64,000 nt of DNA from Pyxidicoccus caerfyrddinensis (GTDB lineage: Bacteria; Myxococcota; Myxococcia; Myxococcales; Myxococcaceae), in assembly GCF_010894405.1 (NCBI RefSeq), contig NZ_JAAIYA010000002.1, forward strand, positions 186,001 to 250,000. Direction: 5' to 3'. The position numbers and the translations under genes are program-made. This document shows, one piece after another, positions 10,581 to 20,467 of this stretch. Every line of letters begins with the position of its first letter. The first letter of the stretch is position 1. The notes below the pieces were generated by a model that was not told where the DNA came from, did no database searches, and was given only the letters and a program-made list of their open reading frames with translations.

Positions 10581-13500
10581 ATGACCCACCCACTCTCCAG
10601 TCCTCCGGAGCCTGCGGCGACGGACCTGCTGGCGGGGCTGCTCCCGGGGGACGTCCTCCAGCAAATCGCGGAGAGCATTCCCCAGCTCATCTGGATTGCG
10701 CGCCCGGATGGCTACCACGAGTACTACAACGCGCCCTGGTACGAGTACACGGGCCTCACCCCCGAGCAGACGGCGGGAGCGGGGTGGCGGCGGGCCTTCC
10801 ACCCGGATGACCTGGTGGAGGCCGGCAGGCGCTGGGACCACTCGCTGCGCACCGGCGAGCCCTACGAGGCGGAGCACCGCTGCCGCCGCCACGACGGGGC
10901 GTGGCGCTGGTTCCTCGGCCGCGCGCGCCCGGTGCGAGACGACAGCGGCCGCGTCGTCCGCTGGTTCGGCACCTGCACGGACATCGACGACCAGAAGCGC
11001 GCCGTGGACTCCATGCGCCTCATGGACGAGGCCAGCGCGCTGCTGTCCGCCTCGCCGCTGGACTACGAGGCCACGCTGGCGGCGCTGACGCGGCTGACGG
11101 TGCCCCGGCTCGCGGACTGGTGCGCCATCGAAATCGCCAGCGAGGACGGTTCCACGCGGCAGGTGGGCGTGGCGCACGTGGACCCGAGCAAGGTGCGCTT
11201 CGCCGAGGAGCTGCGGGTGCGCTACCCGCCCAACCTGGAGGACCCGTACGGCGTGCTGGCCGTCATCCGCACGGGCCAGCCGGTGCTGCTGCCGGACATC
11301 CCGGACGGGCTGCTGGTGGCCGGTGCCCGGGACGCGGAGCACCTGCGCATCTCCCGCGAGCTGGGGCTGCGCTCGGCGCTGGTGCTGCCCTTGAAGGCGC
11401 GCGGGCGCACGCTGGGCGCGCTCACGCTCGTCACGGCCGAGTCGGGCCGGCGCTTCTCGTCCGAGGACATTCCGCTCGCCGAGCAGCTCGCCGCGCGCGC
11501 CGCGCTCGCGGTGGACAACGCGCGCCTGTACCGCGACGCACAGGAGGCCCTGCGCCGCAGCGAGGCGGAGCGGACCCTCGCGGAGCTGTTGATGCGCATC
11601 GGTGGCTCGCTCGCGTCCGAGCTGGACGCCACGAAGCTCGTGCAGCGCATCACCGACGAGACGGTGGCCGTCACCGGCGCCGCCTTCGGGGCCTTCTTCG
11701 AGAACCGCGTGGACGAGCGCGGTGACTCGTACATGCTCTACACGCTGACCGGCGCGCCGCGCGAGGCCTTCGCGCACATGCCCATGCCGCGCGCCACCGC
11801 CATCTTCGGCCCCACCTTCCGCGGCGAGGGCACGCTGCTGCTGGACGACGTGACGCAGCACCCCGACTACGGGAAGAACGCGCCCTACCACGGCATGCCG
11901 CGGGGACACCTGCCCGTGCGCAGCTACCTCGCCGTGCCGGTGAAGAGCCGCTCGGGGGCGGTCCTCGGCGGGCTGTTCTTCGGGCACCCGGAGCCGGGGC
12001 GCTTCCGGCCGGAGCACGCGCGCCTGGTGGAGGGCGTGGCGTCCCAGGCGGCGGTGGCGCTGGACAACGCGCGCCTCTTCCAGGACGCCCGCCGGATGGA
12101 AGAGCGCTTCCGCTCGCTGGTCTCCGCCACGGCCCAGGCGGTGTGGGTGACGCACCCGGAGGGCGACATCGTGGAGGACAGCCCCTCGTGGCGCGCCTTC
12201 ACCGGGCAGACGTACGAGCAGTGGCGGGGCCGGGGGTGGCTGGACGCCATCCACCCGGACGACCGCGAGCTGGCGGCCCGCGCCTGGCACGCCGCGGTGG
12301 TGGCGCGCGCGCCCTACGAGGTGGAGTACCGCGTGCGCCGCCCGGACGGCACCTATACGCCCACGAAGGCGCGCGGCGTGCCCATGCTCAACGCGGATGG
12401 AAGCGTGCGCGAGTGGGTGGGCACCAACTCGGACATCAGCGCGCAGCTCCGCGCGGAGGAGGGCGCCCGCCGGCTGGAGCGCGAGAAGGCCGCTCGCCGG
12501 CTGGAGGCACTTCGCGCGGAGGTGAGCCACGCGCTGTCCCGCGAGGGCACCGTCTCGGACATCCTCCAGGACTGCGCCCAGGCCCTGGCGAAGCACCTGG
12601 AGGCCGTGGTGGCCCGGCTGTGGCTGCACGTGCGCGCCACGGAGACGCTGGAGCTGGCGGGCAACGCCGGCTCCCTGGCCCCGCCCCGTGAGCGGTGGGG
12701 CCGGCTGTTCCTCAAGGATGCGAGCATGGTGAGCGACGTGGCCCGCACGCGCCAGCAGCTCTGGTCCGACCACCTGGAGTCGGACCCCCGCGTGCTGGAT
12801 GCCGCGTGGGTGCGGGAGAGGGGCATCCACGCCTTCGCGGGCATCCCCCTGCTGGTGAAAGAGCAGCTCGTGGGCGTGCTGGGCATCTACACCCGCCAGT
12901 CGCTGGGCGAGGACGCGGTGGCGGCGCTGGCCACGGTGGCGGACTCCATCGCCCAGGGCGTGGAGCGCCGCCGCGCGGAAGAGGCCCTCAAGCAGCACGC
13001 GCAGGAGCTGGCCCGCTCCAACGAGGAATTGCAGCAGTTCGCCTACGTGGCCTCGCACGACTTGCAGGAGCCGCTGCGCATGGTGGCCAGCTACACCCAG
13101 TTGCTGGGCCGCCGCTACAAGGGGAAGCTGGACGCGGACGCGGACGAGTTCATCGGCTACGCGGTGGACGGCGTCAACCGCATGCAGCGGCTCATCCAGG
13201 ACCTGCTGACGTACTCGCGCGTGGGCACGCGTGGCATGAAGCCGAAGCCGTGTGACGCGCGGCGGGCGCTGGAGCGGGCCACGGCGAATCTCCAGGCGGC
13301 CATCCAGGAGTCCCGGGCCACGGTGCACGCCGGCCCGCTACCCCCGGTGCTCGCGGACGAGACGCAGCTGGCCCAGGTGTTCCAGAACCTCGTCGGCAAC
13401 GCGCTCAAGTTTCACGGCGCCGAGCCCCCTCACGTGGAGGTATCGGGAGAACAGCGGGGCACGGAGGTCCGCTTCACGGTAAAGGACCGGGGCATCGGCA

Positions 13501-13715
13501 TCGACCCGCAGTACTTCGACCGCATCTTCGTCATCTTCCAGCGGCTGCACGGCAAGGAGGAGTACCCGGGCACCGGCATCGGGCTCGCCATCTGCAAGAA
13601 GATTGTCGAGCGCCATGGCGGCCGCATCGGCCTGGAGTCCCAGCAGGGGAAGGGAGCGACGTTCTGGTTCACCCTGCCCGCCGCGCCGTCCACCCAGGAG
13701 CCTGAGGCACGATGA
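10581..13715 (+). CDS. Multi-sensor histidine kinase (PAS-GAF-GAF-PAS-GAF-HisKA-HATPase)
   Basis: A 1044-residue soluble kinase; a GTG at 10572 is an alternative start. Domains in order, with approximate residues: PAS 25-140 ([21 protein letters not shown]), GAF 150-320, GAF 335-500, PAS 505-630 (second 'IHPDDREL' signature), GAF 645-805, a phytochrome-type HisKA with phospho-acceptor His826 in [10 protein letters not shown], and HATPase with [17 protein letters not shown] and [11 protein letters not shown]. No transmembrane helices are visible, so it should sense cytoplasmic cues. It is coupled by an ATGA overlap to a stand-alone receiver and then to a receiver-kinase, which points to a phosphorelay. 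The bound ligand is unknown. Confidence 0.9.
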   Translation: MTHPLSSPPEPAATDLLAGLLPGDVLQQIAESIPQLIWIARPDGYHEYYNAPWYEYTGLTPEQTAGAGWRRAFHPDDLVEAGRRWDHSLRTGEPYEAEHRCRRHDGAWRWFLGRARPVRDDSGRVVRWFGTCTDIDDQKRAVDSMRLMDEASALLSASPLDYEATLAALTRLTVPRLADWCAIEIASEDGSTRQVGVAHVDPSKVRFAEELRVRYPPNLEDPYGVLAVIRTGQPVLLPDIPDGLLVAGARDAEHLRISRELGLRSALVLPLKARGRTLGALTLVTAESGRRFSSEDIPLAEQLAARAALAVDNARLYRDAQEALRRSEAERTLAELLMRIGGSLASELDATKLVQRITDETVAVTGAAFGAFFENRVDERGDSYMLYTLTGAPREAFAHMPMPRATAIFGPTFRGEGTLLLDDVTQHPDYGKNAPYHGMPRGHLPVRSYLAVPVKSRSGAVLGGLFFGHPEPGRFRPEHARLVEGVASQAAVALDNARLFQDARRMEERFRSLVSATAQAVWVTHPEGDIVEDSPSWRAFTGQTYEQWRGRGWLDAIHPDDRELAARAWHAAVVARAPYEVEYRVRRPDGTYTPTKARGVPMLNADGSVREWVGTNSDISAQLRAEEGARRLEREKAARRLEALRAEVSHALSREGTVSDILQDCAQALAKHLEAVVARLWLHVRATETLELAGNAGSLAPPRERWGRLFLKDASMVSDVARTRQQLWSDHLESDPRVLDAAWVRERGIHAFAGIPLLVKEQLVGVLGIYTRQSLGEDAVAALATVADSIAQGVERRRAEEALKQHAQELARSNEELQQFAYVASHDLQEPLRMVASYTQLLGRRYKGKLDADADEFIGYAVDGVNRMQRLIQDLLTYSRVGTRGMKPKPCDARRALERATANLQAAIQESRATVHAGPLPPVLADETQLAQVFQNLVGNALKFHGAEPPHVEVSGEQRGTEVRFTVKDRGIGIDPQYFDRIFVIFQRLHGKEEYPGTGIGLAICKKIVERHGGRIGLESQQGKGATFWFTLPAAPSTQEPEAR

Positions 13716-14170
13716 ATCACGACGAGTCTGGACGACCGATTGAAATCCTCCTCGTGGAGGACAACCCCGGCGACGTGCGGTTGACGATTGAGGCCCTCAA
13801 GGAGGGCAAGGTGCGCAACACCCTGTCGGTGGCGCGCGACGGCGTGGAGGCGCTGGCCTTCCTGCGCAAGGAGGGCCCGCATGCCCACGCGACCCGGCCG
13901 GACCTCATCCTCCTGGACCTGAACCTGCCCCGGAAGGACGGGCGCGAGGTGCTGGCTGAAATCAAGGGGGACACGTCCCTGCGCCGCATCCCCGTGGTGG
14001 TGCTCACCACGTCCAAGGCGGAGGAGGACATCCTGCGCACCTATGACCTGCACGCGAACTGCTACATCTCCAAGCCGGTGGACCTGGAGCAGTTCATCTC
14101 CGTGGTGCGCTCCATCGACGACTTCTGGCTGACGGTGGTCCGCCTGCCGCCCAAGCCCGAGGCGTCATGA
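13712..14170 (+). CDS. Stand-alone response regulator receiver (Rcp1-like)
   Basis: A 152-residue single-domain receiver. Acidic residues VEDNPGD near the N-terminus, phospho-acceptor Asp69 in [18 protein letters not shown] and the conserved Lys in CYISKPVD are all present. The NPGDV start and the insertion before the phosphorylation site match the Rcp1-type regulators that pair with phytochrome-like kinases, fitting the HisKA type of the preceding gene. No output domain is present. Both ends overlap neighbours by 4 bases (ATGA), so it is probably made together with the kinases on either side and may shuttle phosphate between them. Confidence 0.9.
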   Translation: MNHDESGRPIEILLVEDNPGDVRLTIEALKEGKVRNTLSVARDGVEALAFLRKEGPHAHATRPDLILLDLNLPRKDGREVLAEIKGDTSLRRIPVVVLTTSKAEEDILRTYDLHANCYISKPVDLEQFISVVRSIDDFWLTVVRLPPKPEAS

Positions 14171-15315
14171 GCGAGAGGGCGCCGGACGAACAGCCGCTGC
14201 GCGTGCTGCTGGTGGAGGACAACCCCGGCGACGCGCGCCTCCTCCACGAGGAGCTGCGGGAGTACGCCTCCTCCACGCGCTTCGAGGTGGTTCACGTGGA
14301 GCGCCTGGGAGACGCGCTGCGCGTGGTGGGCGAGGCGCGAGTGGACGCGGTGCTGCTCGACTTGTCGCTGCCGGACGGGCACGGGCTGGGCAACATCTCG
14401 CGCATGCTGCAGGCCGCGCCCTCGGTGCCGCTGGTGGTGCTCACCGGCACGGACGACGAGCGGCTCGCGGTGCAGGCCGTCCACCAGGGCGCCCAGGACT
14501 ACCTCGTGAAGGGGCAAGTGACGGGCCCGCTGCTGGTGCGCGCCCTGCGCTACGCGATTGAGCGCAAGCGGGTGGAGGAGGGGCTCAAGCGCGAGGAGGC
14601 CGCACGGCAGACGGCGGTGTTCCGCGAGCAGTTCCTCGGCATCCTCGGCCATGACTTGCGCAATCCCTTGCAGGCCATCTCCGGCAACGCGGCGCTGCTG
14701 CTGCGCTACGGCGGGCTGGCCGAGCCGCAGCGCAAGGCCGTCAACCGCATCTCCATCTCCGCGGACCGCATGGCGCGGATGATCAATGACCTGCTCGACT
14801 TCACCCGCACGCGCCTGGGCGGCGGCTACGCGCTGAGCCGCGCGCGGATGAACGTGCACGACGTGCTCCAGCAGGTGGTGGAGGAGCTGGAGGTGGCGCA
14901 CCCGAAGCGCCGCTTCGAGCTGAGCCTGTCCGGCAACGGCTGGGGCGAGTGGGACGCGGACCGGATTGCGCAGGCGGCCTCCAACCTGGTGGGCAACGCC
15001 GTGCAGTACTCACCGGAGGACACGGCGGTGACGGTGTCCGTGCGCGACGAGGACGACGGCGTGCGCCTGGACGTCCACAACCGGGGGCTGCCCATCCCCG
15101 CCGAGCGCCTGCCGCACATCTTCGACCCCTTCGTGCGCGCCCAGGACATGCGCAGCGCGCAGCGCAACGGGCTGGGGCTGGGGCTCTACATCACCCACGA
15201 AATCGTGCGCGCCCATGGCGGGCAGTTGTGGGTGACGTCCACGGCGCAGGAGGGCACGCGCTTCTGGCTGTACCTGCCGCGGCACCAGGCCCCCGCTGCG
15301 GCCGCCGCAAGCTAG
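14167..15315 (+). CDS. Receiver-histidine kinase fusion
   Basis: A 382-residue protein with the receiver at the N-terminus: [10 protein letters not shown], Asp65 in VLLDLSLPD and Lys in YLVKGQV. After a short coiled linker (about residues 130-155) comes HisKA with His162 in [11 protein letters not shown] and a HATPase domain ([29 protein letters not shown]). Receiver-first kinases take phosphate or allosteric input from an upstream kinase, here presumably the one starting at 10581. There is no membrane segment. The C-terminal tail is Ala-rich. Its stop codon overlaps by three bases the stop of the convergent hydrolase gene, leaving no terminator space. Confidence 0.9.
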   Translation: MSERAPDEQPLRVLLVEDNPGDARLLHEELREYASSTRFEVVHVERLGDALRVVGEARVDAVLLDLSLPDGHGLGNISRMLQAAPSVPLVVLTGTDDERLAVQAVHQGAQDYLVKGQVTGPLLVRALRYAIERKRVEEGLKREEAARQTAVFREQFLGILGHDLRNPLQAISGNAALLLRYGGLAEPQRKAVNRISISADRMARMINDLLDFTRTRLGGGYALSRARMNVHDVLQQVVEELEVAHPKRRFELSLSGNGWGEWDADRIAQAASNLVGNAVQYSPEDTAVTVSVRDEDDGVRLDVHNRGLPIPAERLPHIFDPFVRAQDMRSAQRNGLGLGLYITHEIVRAHGGQLWVTSTAQEGTRFWLYLPRHQAPAAAAAS

Positions 15316-16187
15316 CCCTTGATGAAGGCCAGCAGGTCCTTGTTGATGACGTCCTTGTTGACCGAGCACATGCCGTGGCTGAAGCCCGGGTAGGTCTTCA
15401 GCTTCGCGCCCTTGACCAGGGTGACGGTGAGCCTCCCCCCGCCGTCGATGGGGACGATCTGGTCGTCCTCGCCGTGCAGCACCAGGGTCGGCACGTCGAA
15501 GCTCGCGAGGTCGGCGCGGAAGTCCGTCTCGGAGAAGGCCTTGATGCAGTCGTACTCGGCCTTCAGCGAGCCCATCATGCTCTGCATCCAGAAGCTCTCG
15601 CGCAGGCCCTCGGAGATTTTCGCGCCCGGGCGGTTGAAGCCGTAGAACGCCAGGCTCAGCTCCTTGAAGTAGCTGGAGCGGTCATTGTGCACGCCGGCGC
15701 GGATGCCGTCGAAGACCTCGCGGGGCAGGCCGTTGGGGTGCCAGTCCGTCTTCAGCATGATGGGCGGCACGGCGCTGATGAGCACGGCCTTGGCGACGCG
15801 TGACGTTCCGTGTCGGCCGAGGTAGCGCGTGACTTCGCCGCCGCCCGTCGAGTGGCCGACATGGATGGCCTTCTTCAGGTCGAGCGCGGCGGTGAGCTGG
15901 GCGAGGTCATCCGCGTAGGTGTCCATCTCGTGCCCGCCCCACGGCTGTGACGAGCGGCCGTGGCCCCGGCGGTCATGCGCGATGGTGCGATAGCCCTGCT
16001 CGGAAAGGAACACCATCTGGTCCTCCCACGCGTCGGAGCTGAGGGGCCAGCCATGGGAGAAGACAACGGGCTGGCCGTCCTTCGGACCCCAGTCCTTGAA
16101 GTAGAGCTGCGTGCCATCCCGGGTGGTGAGGTAGCTGCCGTCGAGCTTGCCAGCGGGAACGGTATGGGGACGCGTCTTGGTATCCAT
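15312..16187 (-). CDS. Alpha/beta hydrolase of the non-heme chloroperoxidase type
   Basis: A 291-residue protein started at 16187 by an AAGGAAG ribosome site. Features of cofactor-free haloperoxidases/perhydrolases: [16 protein letters not shown] oxyanion region, nucleophile Ser113 in GHSTGGGE, acid Asp in [10 protein letters not shown] and His in FSHGMCS. The family hydrolyses esters and can form peracids in vitro; the physiological substrate is unknown. No signal peptide is visible, so it is probably cytoplasmic. It is divergent from the isochorismatase-fold gene at 16373, whose damaged 3' end carries a piece of another alpha/beta hydrolase. Confidence 0.85.
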   Translation of the reverse strand: MDTKTRPHTVPAGKLDGSYLTTRDGTQLYFKDWGPKDGQPVVFSHGWPLSSDAWEDQMVFLSEQGYRTIAHDRRGHGRSSQPWGGHEMDTYADDLAQLTAALDLKKAIHVGHSTGGGEVTRYLGRHGTSRVAKAVLISAVPPIMLKTDWHPNGLPREVFDGIRAGVHNDRSSYFKELSLAFYGFNRPGAKISEGLRESFWMQSMMGSLKAEYDCIKAFSETDFRADLASFDVPTLVLHGEDDQIVPIDGGGRLTVTLVKGAKLKTYPGFSHGMCSVNKDVINKDLLAFIKG

Positions 16188-16372
16188 GAGCGCTTCCTTT
16201 CGGCGAGGGGGAGTTGAAGCGCCGGGAGGATGCGCGTCGCAATCACGCCCCGCCATCGTACCGGGGGTTGGGGTGCCTCATACGAAGGTTCAGGTCGGCC
16301 AGCCCACAGTACAAAAGACGGCGCCGGGTTCCTTCCGCATGATTCCGCTCAGGTCCACCACGGAGCTCGAGA

Positions 16373-17143
16373 ATGACATCCACCTATTCCAGGCAGGACA
16401 CCGCGCTGATCTTCATCGACCCCTACAACGACTTCCTCGCGGAGGGCGGCAAGATGTGGCCGTTCGTCCAGGAGGTGGCGAAGCGCGTGGGGTTGCTCGA
16501 CAACCTGCGCGCCGTCACCGCCGCCGTGCGGAAGGCGCGGCTGCGCGTCTTCGTCGCGCCGCACCGGCGCTTCCAGCCCGGGGACTACGCGGACTGGGCC
16601 TTCCCCAGCCCGGACCAGCGGGGGGTGATGCGGCTGCGCCCCTTCGAGGCCGGCACCTGGGGCGGCGAGTGGCACCCGGACTTCGCGCCGAAAGAGGGCG
16701 ACATCGTCATCAAGGAGCACTGGGGCCAGAACAGCTTCGCCAACACGGACCTGCACCTGCTGCTGACCCAGCACGGCATCCGCAAGCTCATCTTCGTCGG
16801 CATGATTGCCAATACGTGCATCGAGGCCACGGCGCGTTACGCGATGGAGCTCGGCTACCACGTGACGCTCGTCACGGACGCCACCGCCGCCATGAGCGCC
16901 GACCGCATGCACGCGGCACACGCGCTCAACGGCCCCAACTACGCCCACGCCATCCCTGATGGTCTTCCCCCAGATGGGACACGGCCCGCAGCACGAGGCC
17001 CCGGAGGTCTGCGCCGACCTGATGACGAGCTTCATCGCGAACCGCTGACGGGCTCCCGGCCGGCCGCCTGCCCTGGTGGCGGGCGGCCAGCGGGCGAGCG
17101 TCCGGGGAGGCGGCGCCGCGAACGGCGGCAGGACACATCTTGA
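16373..17143 (+). CDS. Isochorismatase-fold cysteine hydrolase with an aberrant C-terminus
   Basis: Residues 1-194 are a normal isochorismatase-family domain: Asp16 in LIFIDPYNDF, Lys in IVIKEHWGQNSF and nucleophile Cys149 in GMIANTCIEAT, ending with the family segment HALNGPNYAHAI. After about base 16954 the frame reads a low-complexity Gly/Pro/Arg tail of some 60 residues to 17143 that resembles no domain. The next reading frame at this point encodes the end of an alpha/beta hydrolase, so the gene seems to have lost its last 10-20 codons in a deletion or recombination. The core is complete and could be active if it folds. Such hydrolases cleave isochorismate, nicotinamide or related amides. 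Confidence 0.65.
   Translation: MTSTYSRQDTALIFIDPYNDFLAEGGKMWPFVQEVAKRVGLLDNLRAVTAAVRKARLRVFVAPHRRFQPGDYADWAFPSPDQRGVMRLRPFEAGTWGGEWHPDFAPKEGDIVIKEHWGQNSFANTDLHLLLTQHGIRKLIFVGMIANTCIEATARYAMELGYHVTLVTDATAAMSADRMHAAHALNGPNYAHAIPDGLPPDGTRPAARGPGGLRRPDDELHREPLTGSRPAACPGGGRPAGERPGRRRRERRQDTS
16953..17048 (+). pseudogene. Remnant 3' end of an alpha/beta hydrolase gene
   Basis: In the +1 frame relative to the isochorismatase gene, this stretch reads SLMVFPQMGHGPQHEAPEV and about a dozen further residues before a TGA. This is a typical C-terminal piece of alpha/beta hydrolases: strand, GHG with the catalytic His, then the last helix. It has no start of its own and no upstream hydrolase domain in frame. 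The most economical reading is a fusion scar joining a 5' isochorismatase fragment to a 3' hydrolase fragment. Confidence 0.55.
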
Positions 17144-17206
17144 CGGGGTGGAGTCAACGCGGCCGCCCGTCCCTGGCGCGCGGCCCCCGACACGGAGGTC
17201 TACCGC

Positions 17207-17416
17207 ATGGCGCTTCTTGGATTCACGCTGCTGGGAGTGGTCATCTTCTACGGGCTCATACTGGCGGTCATCGTTGGAGGCGCCTTCGGCAACAAGCGCG
17301 TGAAGGACCTGCGCGAGCTCGTCGAGCAGCAGCGGGCGGCGGGGCTGACGGGGGACACCACGATGAACGACCCCCACGCGCTGGACTACGACGACCAGCG
17401 GCACGTGCCCGCGTAG
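17207..17416 (+). CDS. Small single-pass membrane protein
   Basis: A 69-residue protein preceded by GGAGG at a good distance. One transmembrane helix (residues 4-26, FTLLGVVIFYGLILAVIVGG) is followed by a charged cytoplasmic segment (KRVKDLRELVEQQRAA) likely to form a short coiled coil, and an acidic tail. Function unknown. It ends 9 bases before the stop of the convergent FRG-domain gene. Confidence 0.65.
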   Translation: MALLGFTLLGVVIFYGLILAVIVGGAFGNKRVKDLRELVEQQRAAGLTGDTTMNDPHALDYDDQRHVPA

Positions 17417-17425
17417 GCGGACGCT

Positions 17426-18214
17426 TCAGCGGGGCCGCGGGCTGTAGTAGCGGCGCAGCCAGCGGCTCAGCCCGTCCAGGCCGGGGAAGAGCACGCGCTC
17501 GGTGACGTTGGCCTGGTCCAGCTTGTCGCGCACCTCCCACTTCAGGGCGGCGGGGATGATGAGCTTCCTCACGCCCTTCTTCTGGTCTTCGAGGAACTCG
17601 TCCAGGCGCAGCGCGGGCCCGTTCATCACCGAGAAGAGCGCGAACTGGTTGACGATGCGCGCGTCCAGCGAGGGCGGCTCGAAGAAGAGCACGAAGGGGT
17701 GCTTCGCCAGCCGGTCGAACGCGCTCAGGTCCCCGGCCCCCGCGGCCAGCATGTCCGCGGTGAAGACGTCCGCGCCCTCCTGCTGGAGCTGGGCCTTCAG
17801 GGGCTTGGGCAGCAGGCGGTTCGTCTCGTGGTAGTCCACGCACCACACCACGCCGTCCTGGCCCGCCAGCTCGGTGTCCTCGGTGAGGAAGTGCAGCGCG
17901 ACATTCGGACTGAACGTCCAGTCCAGCAGCCGCGTGGGCAGCCCGTGGTGTTGGGCCAGCGCCAGCCAGTCCCAGACGGACGTCATCTGCTGCTGGGCGG
18001 AGGCGTGCGCGTACTTGCGGAAGGCGCGCAGCAGGTCCCGCTCCTGCCGCACGAACATCCCCTGGCGGTTGAGCGCCGTGGACAGGTCGTGCTCCACGTG
18101 CGGCATGCCCCGGAAGACGAAGCTGGGGCGGTGCCGTGCCAGTTGCTCGTTCCAGGAGCCCGCGAAGAGCGCGTCCTGGAGCTCCAGCCATGTGCCGACC
18201 CGCTGCTCCCGCAT
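17426..18214 (-). CDS. FRG-domain protein
   Basis: The start at 18214 gives 262 residues. The FRG domain spans about residues 15-250: FVFRGMPHVEHDLSTAL near the N-terminus carries the name-giving F-R-G, LAQHHGLPTRLLDWTFSP is the best conserved stretch of the family, then VALHFLTED and RIVNQFALFS with the conserved Gln. FRG proteins are common in defence islands and toxin-antitoxin-like settings, but their biochemical activity is not settled. There is no signal peptide. The upstream same-strand neighbour, 97 bases away, is an HD-like protein; the two may form a unit. Confidence 0.85.
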   Translation of the reverse strand: MREQRVGTWLELQDALFAGSWNEQLARHRPSFVFRGMPHVEHDLSTALNRQGMFVRQERDLLRAFRKYAHASAQQQMTSVWDWLALAQHHGLPTRLLDWTFSPNVALHFLTEDTELAGQDGVVWCVDYHETNRLLPKPLKAQLQQEGADVFTADMLAAGAGDLSAFDRLAKHPFVLFFEPPSLDARIVNQFALFSVMNGPALRLDEFLEDQKKGVRKLIIPAALKWEVRDKLDQANVTERVLFPGLDGLSRWLRRYYSPRPR

Positions 18215-18311
18215 GGGGTGCCCATCCCTCCGCCCGTGTCTTGCCAGCTGTAACACGGCGTCCCGGTGCGTATATCCCGGTCGGGTGGCGGGAGCGGGAC
18301 TTCCCGCCGAA

Positions 18312-19238
18312 TCAGACCGTCCCTTCGTCGTAGAGCGACGCGGAGGCGAGCTGCACGTCGAGGAGGTTCTTCACCGTGGGGGCGAAGCGCATCTGCCCCA
18401 GCCGCCGCCGCTGCTCCGGGCGCAGGCGCGCGAGCGTGTTCGCCACCTTGCGCCGGCTGAGCTCCGCGTCGAAGTAGCGGATGAAGCCGGAGGCGTTGAG
18501 CGAGAAGAACGACAGCGCGTCCGCGTCGTTGAGCAGCGCCAGGTCCGGGTCCTCGCCGGGGCACTCGTGCTGCGTCACCAGCTCCTTCACGCGCTGGCAG
18601 ATGGCCACGTCCGTGCCCACCTCCTTGAGCACCTTGCGCGCCAGCTCCGCGCCTCGCCCCGCGTGGGCGTCCATGAAGGCCAGGGTGTCCCTGGCCCGGT
18701 GCTCCAGGCGCCGGTCCGCCTCGGACACCAGCTTCTCCACTTCGTGGAAGAGGGCGGCGGCCTGCACCGCGAGGTCCGCGTCCGGGCGCAGCCGCAGCAC
18801 CCACTGCCACGCGTCCAGCGCGTGCTGGTAGTCCGCGCGCACCAGGGGACGGCTCAGGTCATGCAGCGCCCGGTGGCGCGCCAGCACCCGGTCGAACAGC
18901 GGGGCCGCGGACGCCTCGTTGCGGCGGCCCACGAGGCCCTGGTAGCGGGTGAGGACCTCGAGCGCGGCGAGGACGAGCGCCTCGCCCCGCGCTCCCTCCA
19001 GGTGCAGCGCGAGCTGCTCGGAGGCCTCGTCGGCGCCGAAGACGCGCGCGTCCCAGGTGATGGGGTCGAAGTCCAGCGAGCCCCACTCGGACACGTCCAG
19101 GCTCAGCACGCGCATGCCCCGGCCGGCGGACAGCGGGGCCACCACCACCGTGGGGAACTCGGCCTGCACCAGGGCCCAGCCGTTGCCCGCACAGGGGCCC
19201 TCGGTTCCGTAGTCGGACAGCAGCAGCTGGCGGAGCAT
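18312..19238 (-). CDS. HD-like protein of unknown function
   Basis: A 308-residue cytoplasmic protein started at 19238. The N-terminal 90 residues are strand-rich (NGWALVQAEFPTVVVAPL). The central part is all-helical, with YQHALDAWQW, ALFHEVEKLVSEAD and LLNDADALSFFS placed like the metal ligands of HD phosphohydrolases (His, His-Glu, Asp), though the canonical HD pair reads HE. A metal-dependent phosphohydrolase role is therefore an inference. It lies upstream of the FRG gene on the same strand; the 180 bases to the response regulator gene on its other side hold no gene I can support. Confidence 0.6.
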   Translation of the reverse strand: MLRQLLLSDYGTEGPCAGNGWALVQAEFPTVVVAPLSAGRGMRVLSLDVSEWGSLDFDPITWDARVFGADEASEQLALHLEGARGEALVLAALEVLTRYQGLVGRRNEASAAPLFDRVLARHRALHDLSRPLVRADYQHALDAWQWVLRLRPDADLAVQAAALFHEVEKLVSEADRRLEHRARDTLAFMDAHAGRGAELARKVLKEVGTDVAICQRVKELVTQHECPGEDPDLALLNDADALSFFSLNASGFIRYFDAELSRRKVANTLARLRPEQRRRLGQMRFAPTVKNLLDVQLASASLYDEGTV

Positions 19239-19417
19239 GGCGCCTCCCGTCCGGCGGCGTACCCGAGCCCAAGCCGGTTGCCCGGCAACCTGGGGCCGCG
19301 GCACACCTGCGCCCAGTGTCTCCAGAGACAGGACGAGGTGCGCTGGCGCACAGCGGGGCGGTGGGGTGTGGCCCGAGGAACGAAAGCGGGCGCACGGGTG
19401 TCTCACCCGCCCAGCGT

Positions 19418-19825
19418 TCAGGCCACGCGCGTGGCGGGCGGCGGCGCGGCTCCGCAGCCGCCCGGGTGGGTGAGGCTGCGGAGGAGGCGCGACAGCTCGC
19501 CGGGGACGAAGGGCTTGCGCATCAGGCACACCGCGCCCTCGAAGCTGGGAAGCTCCAGGTCCAGGCCGGTGGTCAGCACGATGGGAAGCTCCGCCAGTTC
19601 ACGCTGGGCGTGCAGCAGCCGGATGAGGTCCCTGCCCTCGATGTCGGGCAGCATCCAGTCCAGCACCAGCACGTCCACGCAGGGCTCCGCGAAGAAGGCC
19701 TTCAGCGCGGCGAAGCCATTCTCACAGGCGAGGACGCGGTAGCCCTCCAGCTCGAGGGCTTCCACCATCGTCTCGCGCAGGACGGAATCATCCTCGGCCA
19801 GCACGATGACGGGACGGTGGGACAT
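19418..19825 (-). CDS. Response regulator receiver protein
   Basis: A 135-residue single receiver domain: acidic pair in LAEDDSVLRE, phospho-acceptor Asp56 in VLVLDWMLPD, Thr in VLTTGLD and Lys in LMRKPFVPGE. The C-terminal 15 residues are a Gly/Ala/Pro tail. No output domain or DNA-binding helix is present, so it acts through protein contacts or as a phosphate sink. There is no adjacent kinase; the nearest kinase genes end at 15315. Confidence 0.9.
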   Translation of the reverse strand: MSHRPVIVLAEDDSVLRETMVEALELEGYRVLACENGFAALKAFFAEPCVDVLVLDWMLPDIEGRDLIRLLHAQRELAELPIVLTTGLDLELPSFEGAVCLMRKPFVPGELSRLLRSLTHPGGCGAAPPPATRVA

Positions 19826-19973
19826 TCAGGGGCTCGCTTCCCGGAAGGAGGGCAGGGCGGGGAAGGGCTCCGGAGATTGTCCTCACCACTGCGCAAGAAC
19901 CCCGGCGCTCGCGCGTCCTCGTCCCACGGGAGGCGCGCTCGGCCGGGGCCCGTTCCTCCTGCTGCCGAGCGGG

Positions 19974-20210
19974 CTACGGCCGGCCGGCGTCAGCAGGCTG
20001 GTTGAAGGCGTAGGTGTCCGCGCCCGGGGCCCGGTCCTGATGGAACATGGGGCACTTGGCGCAGGTGAAGCTGTCCCAGTCCTTCTTCACCGCCACGTCG
20101 ATGCAGCCGCCGTAGAAGCGGCAGTGCACGTTGCGGTGCTCTTCGATGGAGAAGGTCTCTGCTCGCAGAGGAAGACGGAACTCGGTAGGTCGCGGTTGTG
20201 GACAGGACAT
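19974..20210 (-). CDS. Small Cys-rich, probably zinc-binding protein
   Basis: A 78-residue protein. Four cysteines in HCRFYGGC and FTCAKCPMF (spacing C-x5-C-x13-C-x2-C) and nearby histidines suggest a structural zinc site. There is no signal peptide. The start at 20210 (MSCPQPRP) lies next to a 258-base gap towards the sitI-like gene; that gap holds GC-rich palindromic sequence but no gene I can support. Function unknown. Confidence 0.65.
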   Translation of the reverse strand: MSCPQPRPTEFRLPLRAETFSIEEHRNVHCRFYGGCIDVAVKKDWDSFTCAKCPMFHQDRAPGADTYAFNQPADAGRP

Positions 20211-20467
20211 GGTGACTCTCTCGCCCCCCTCGTGGGTGCTGATTCCCAGGGTGCTGATTTCCTCTACCGGCTATTGCGTCGCGTCATTCCCGACGCACCC
20301 CCGGGCGGTCCGCGCGACATGCGGGGCCTGCCTCATGGGGTCCAGCAGAGAGGGTCGTCCTGTCTAACGTCCCGGGTGCCCCTGTGCATGCGCGGGGGCG
20401 CCGCACAGTGGGGCGCGGACGGCCGCACGTGGGGCGAGCGGCCCATCAGCGGATGCCGGGCAGCCAG

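Noticed and set aside
16955..17143. A new C-terminal domain on the isochorismatase protein
   Set aside because: The tail is low-complexity, out of frame with a recognisable hydrolase end, and best explained as read-through after rearrangement.
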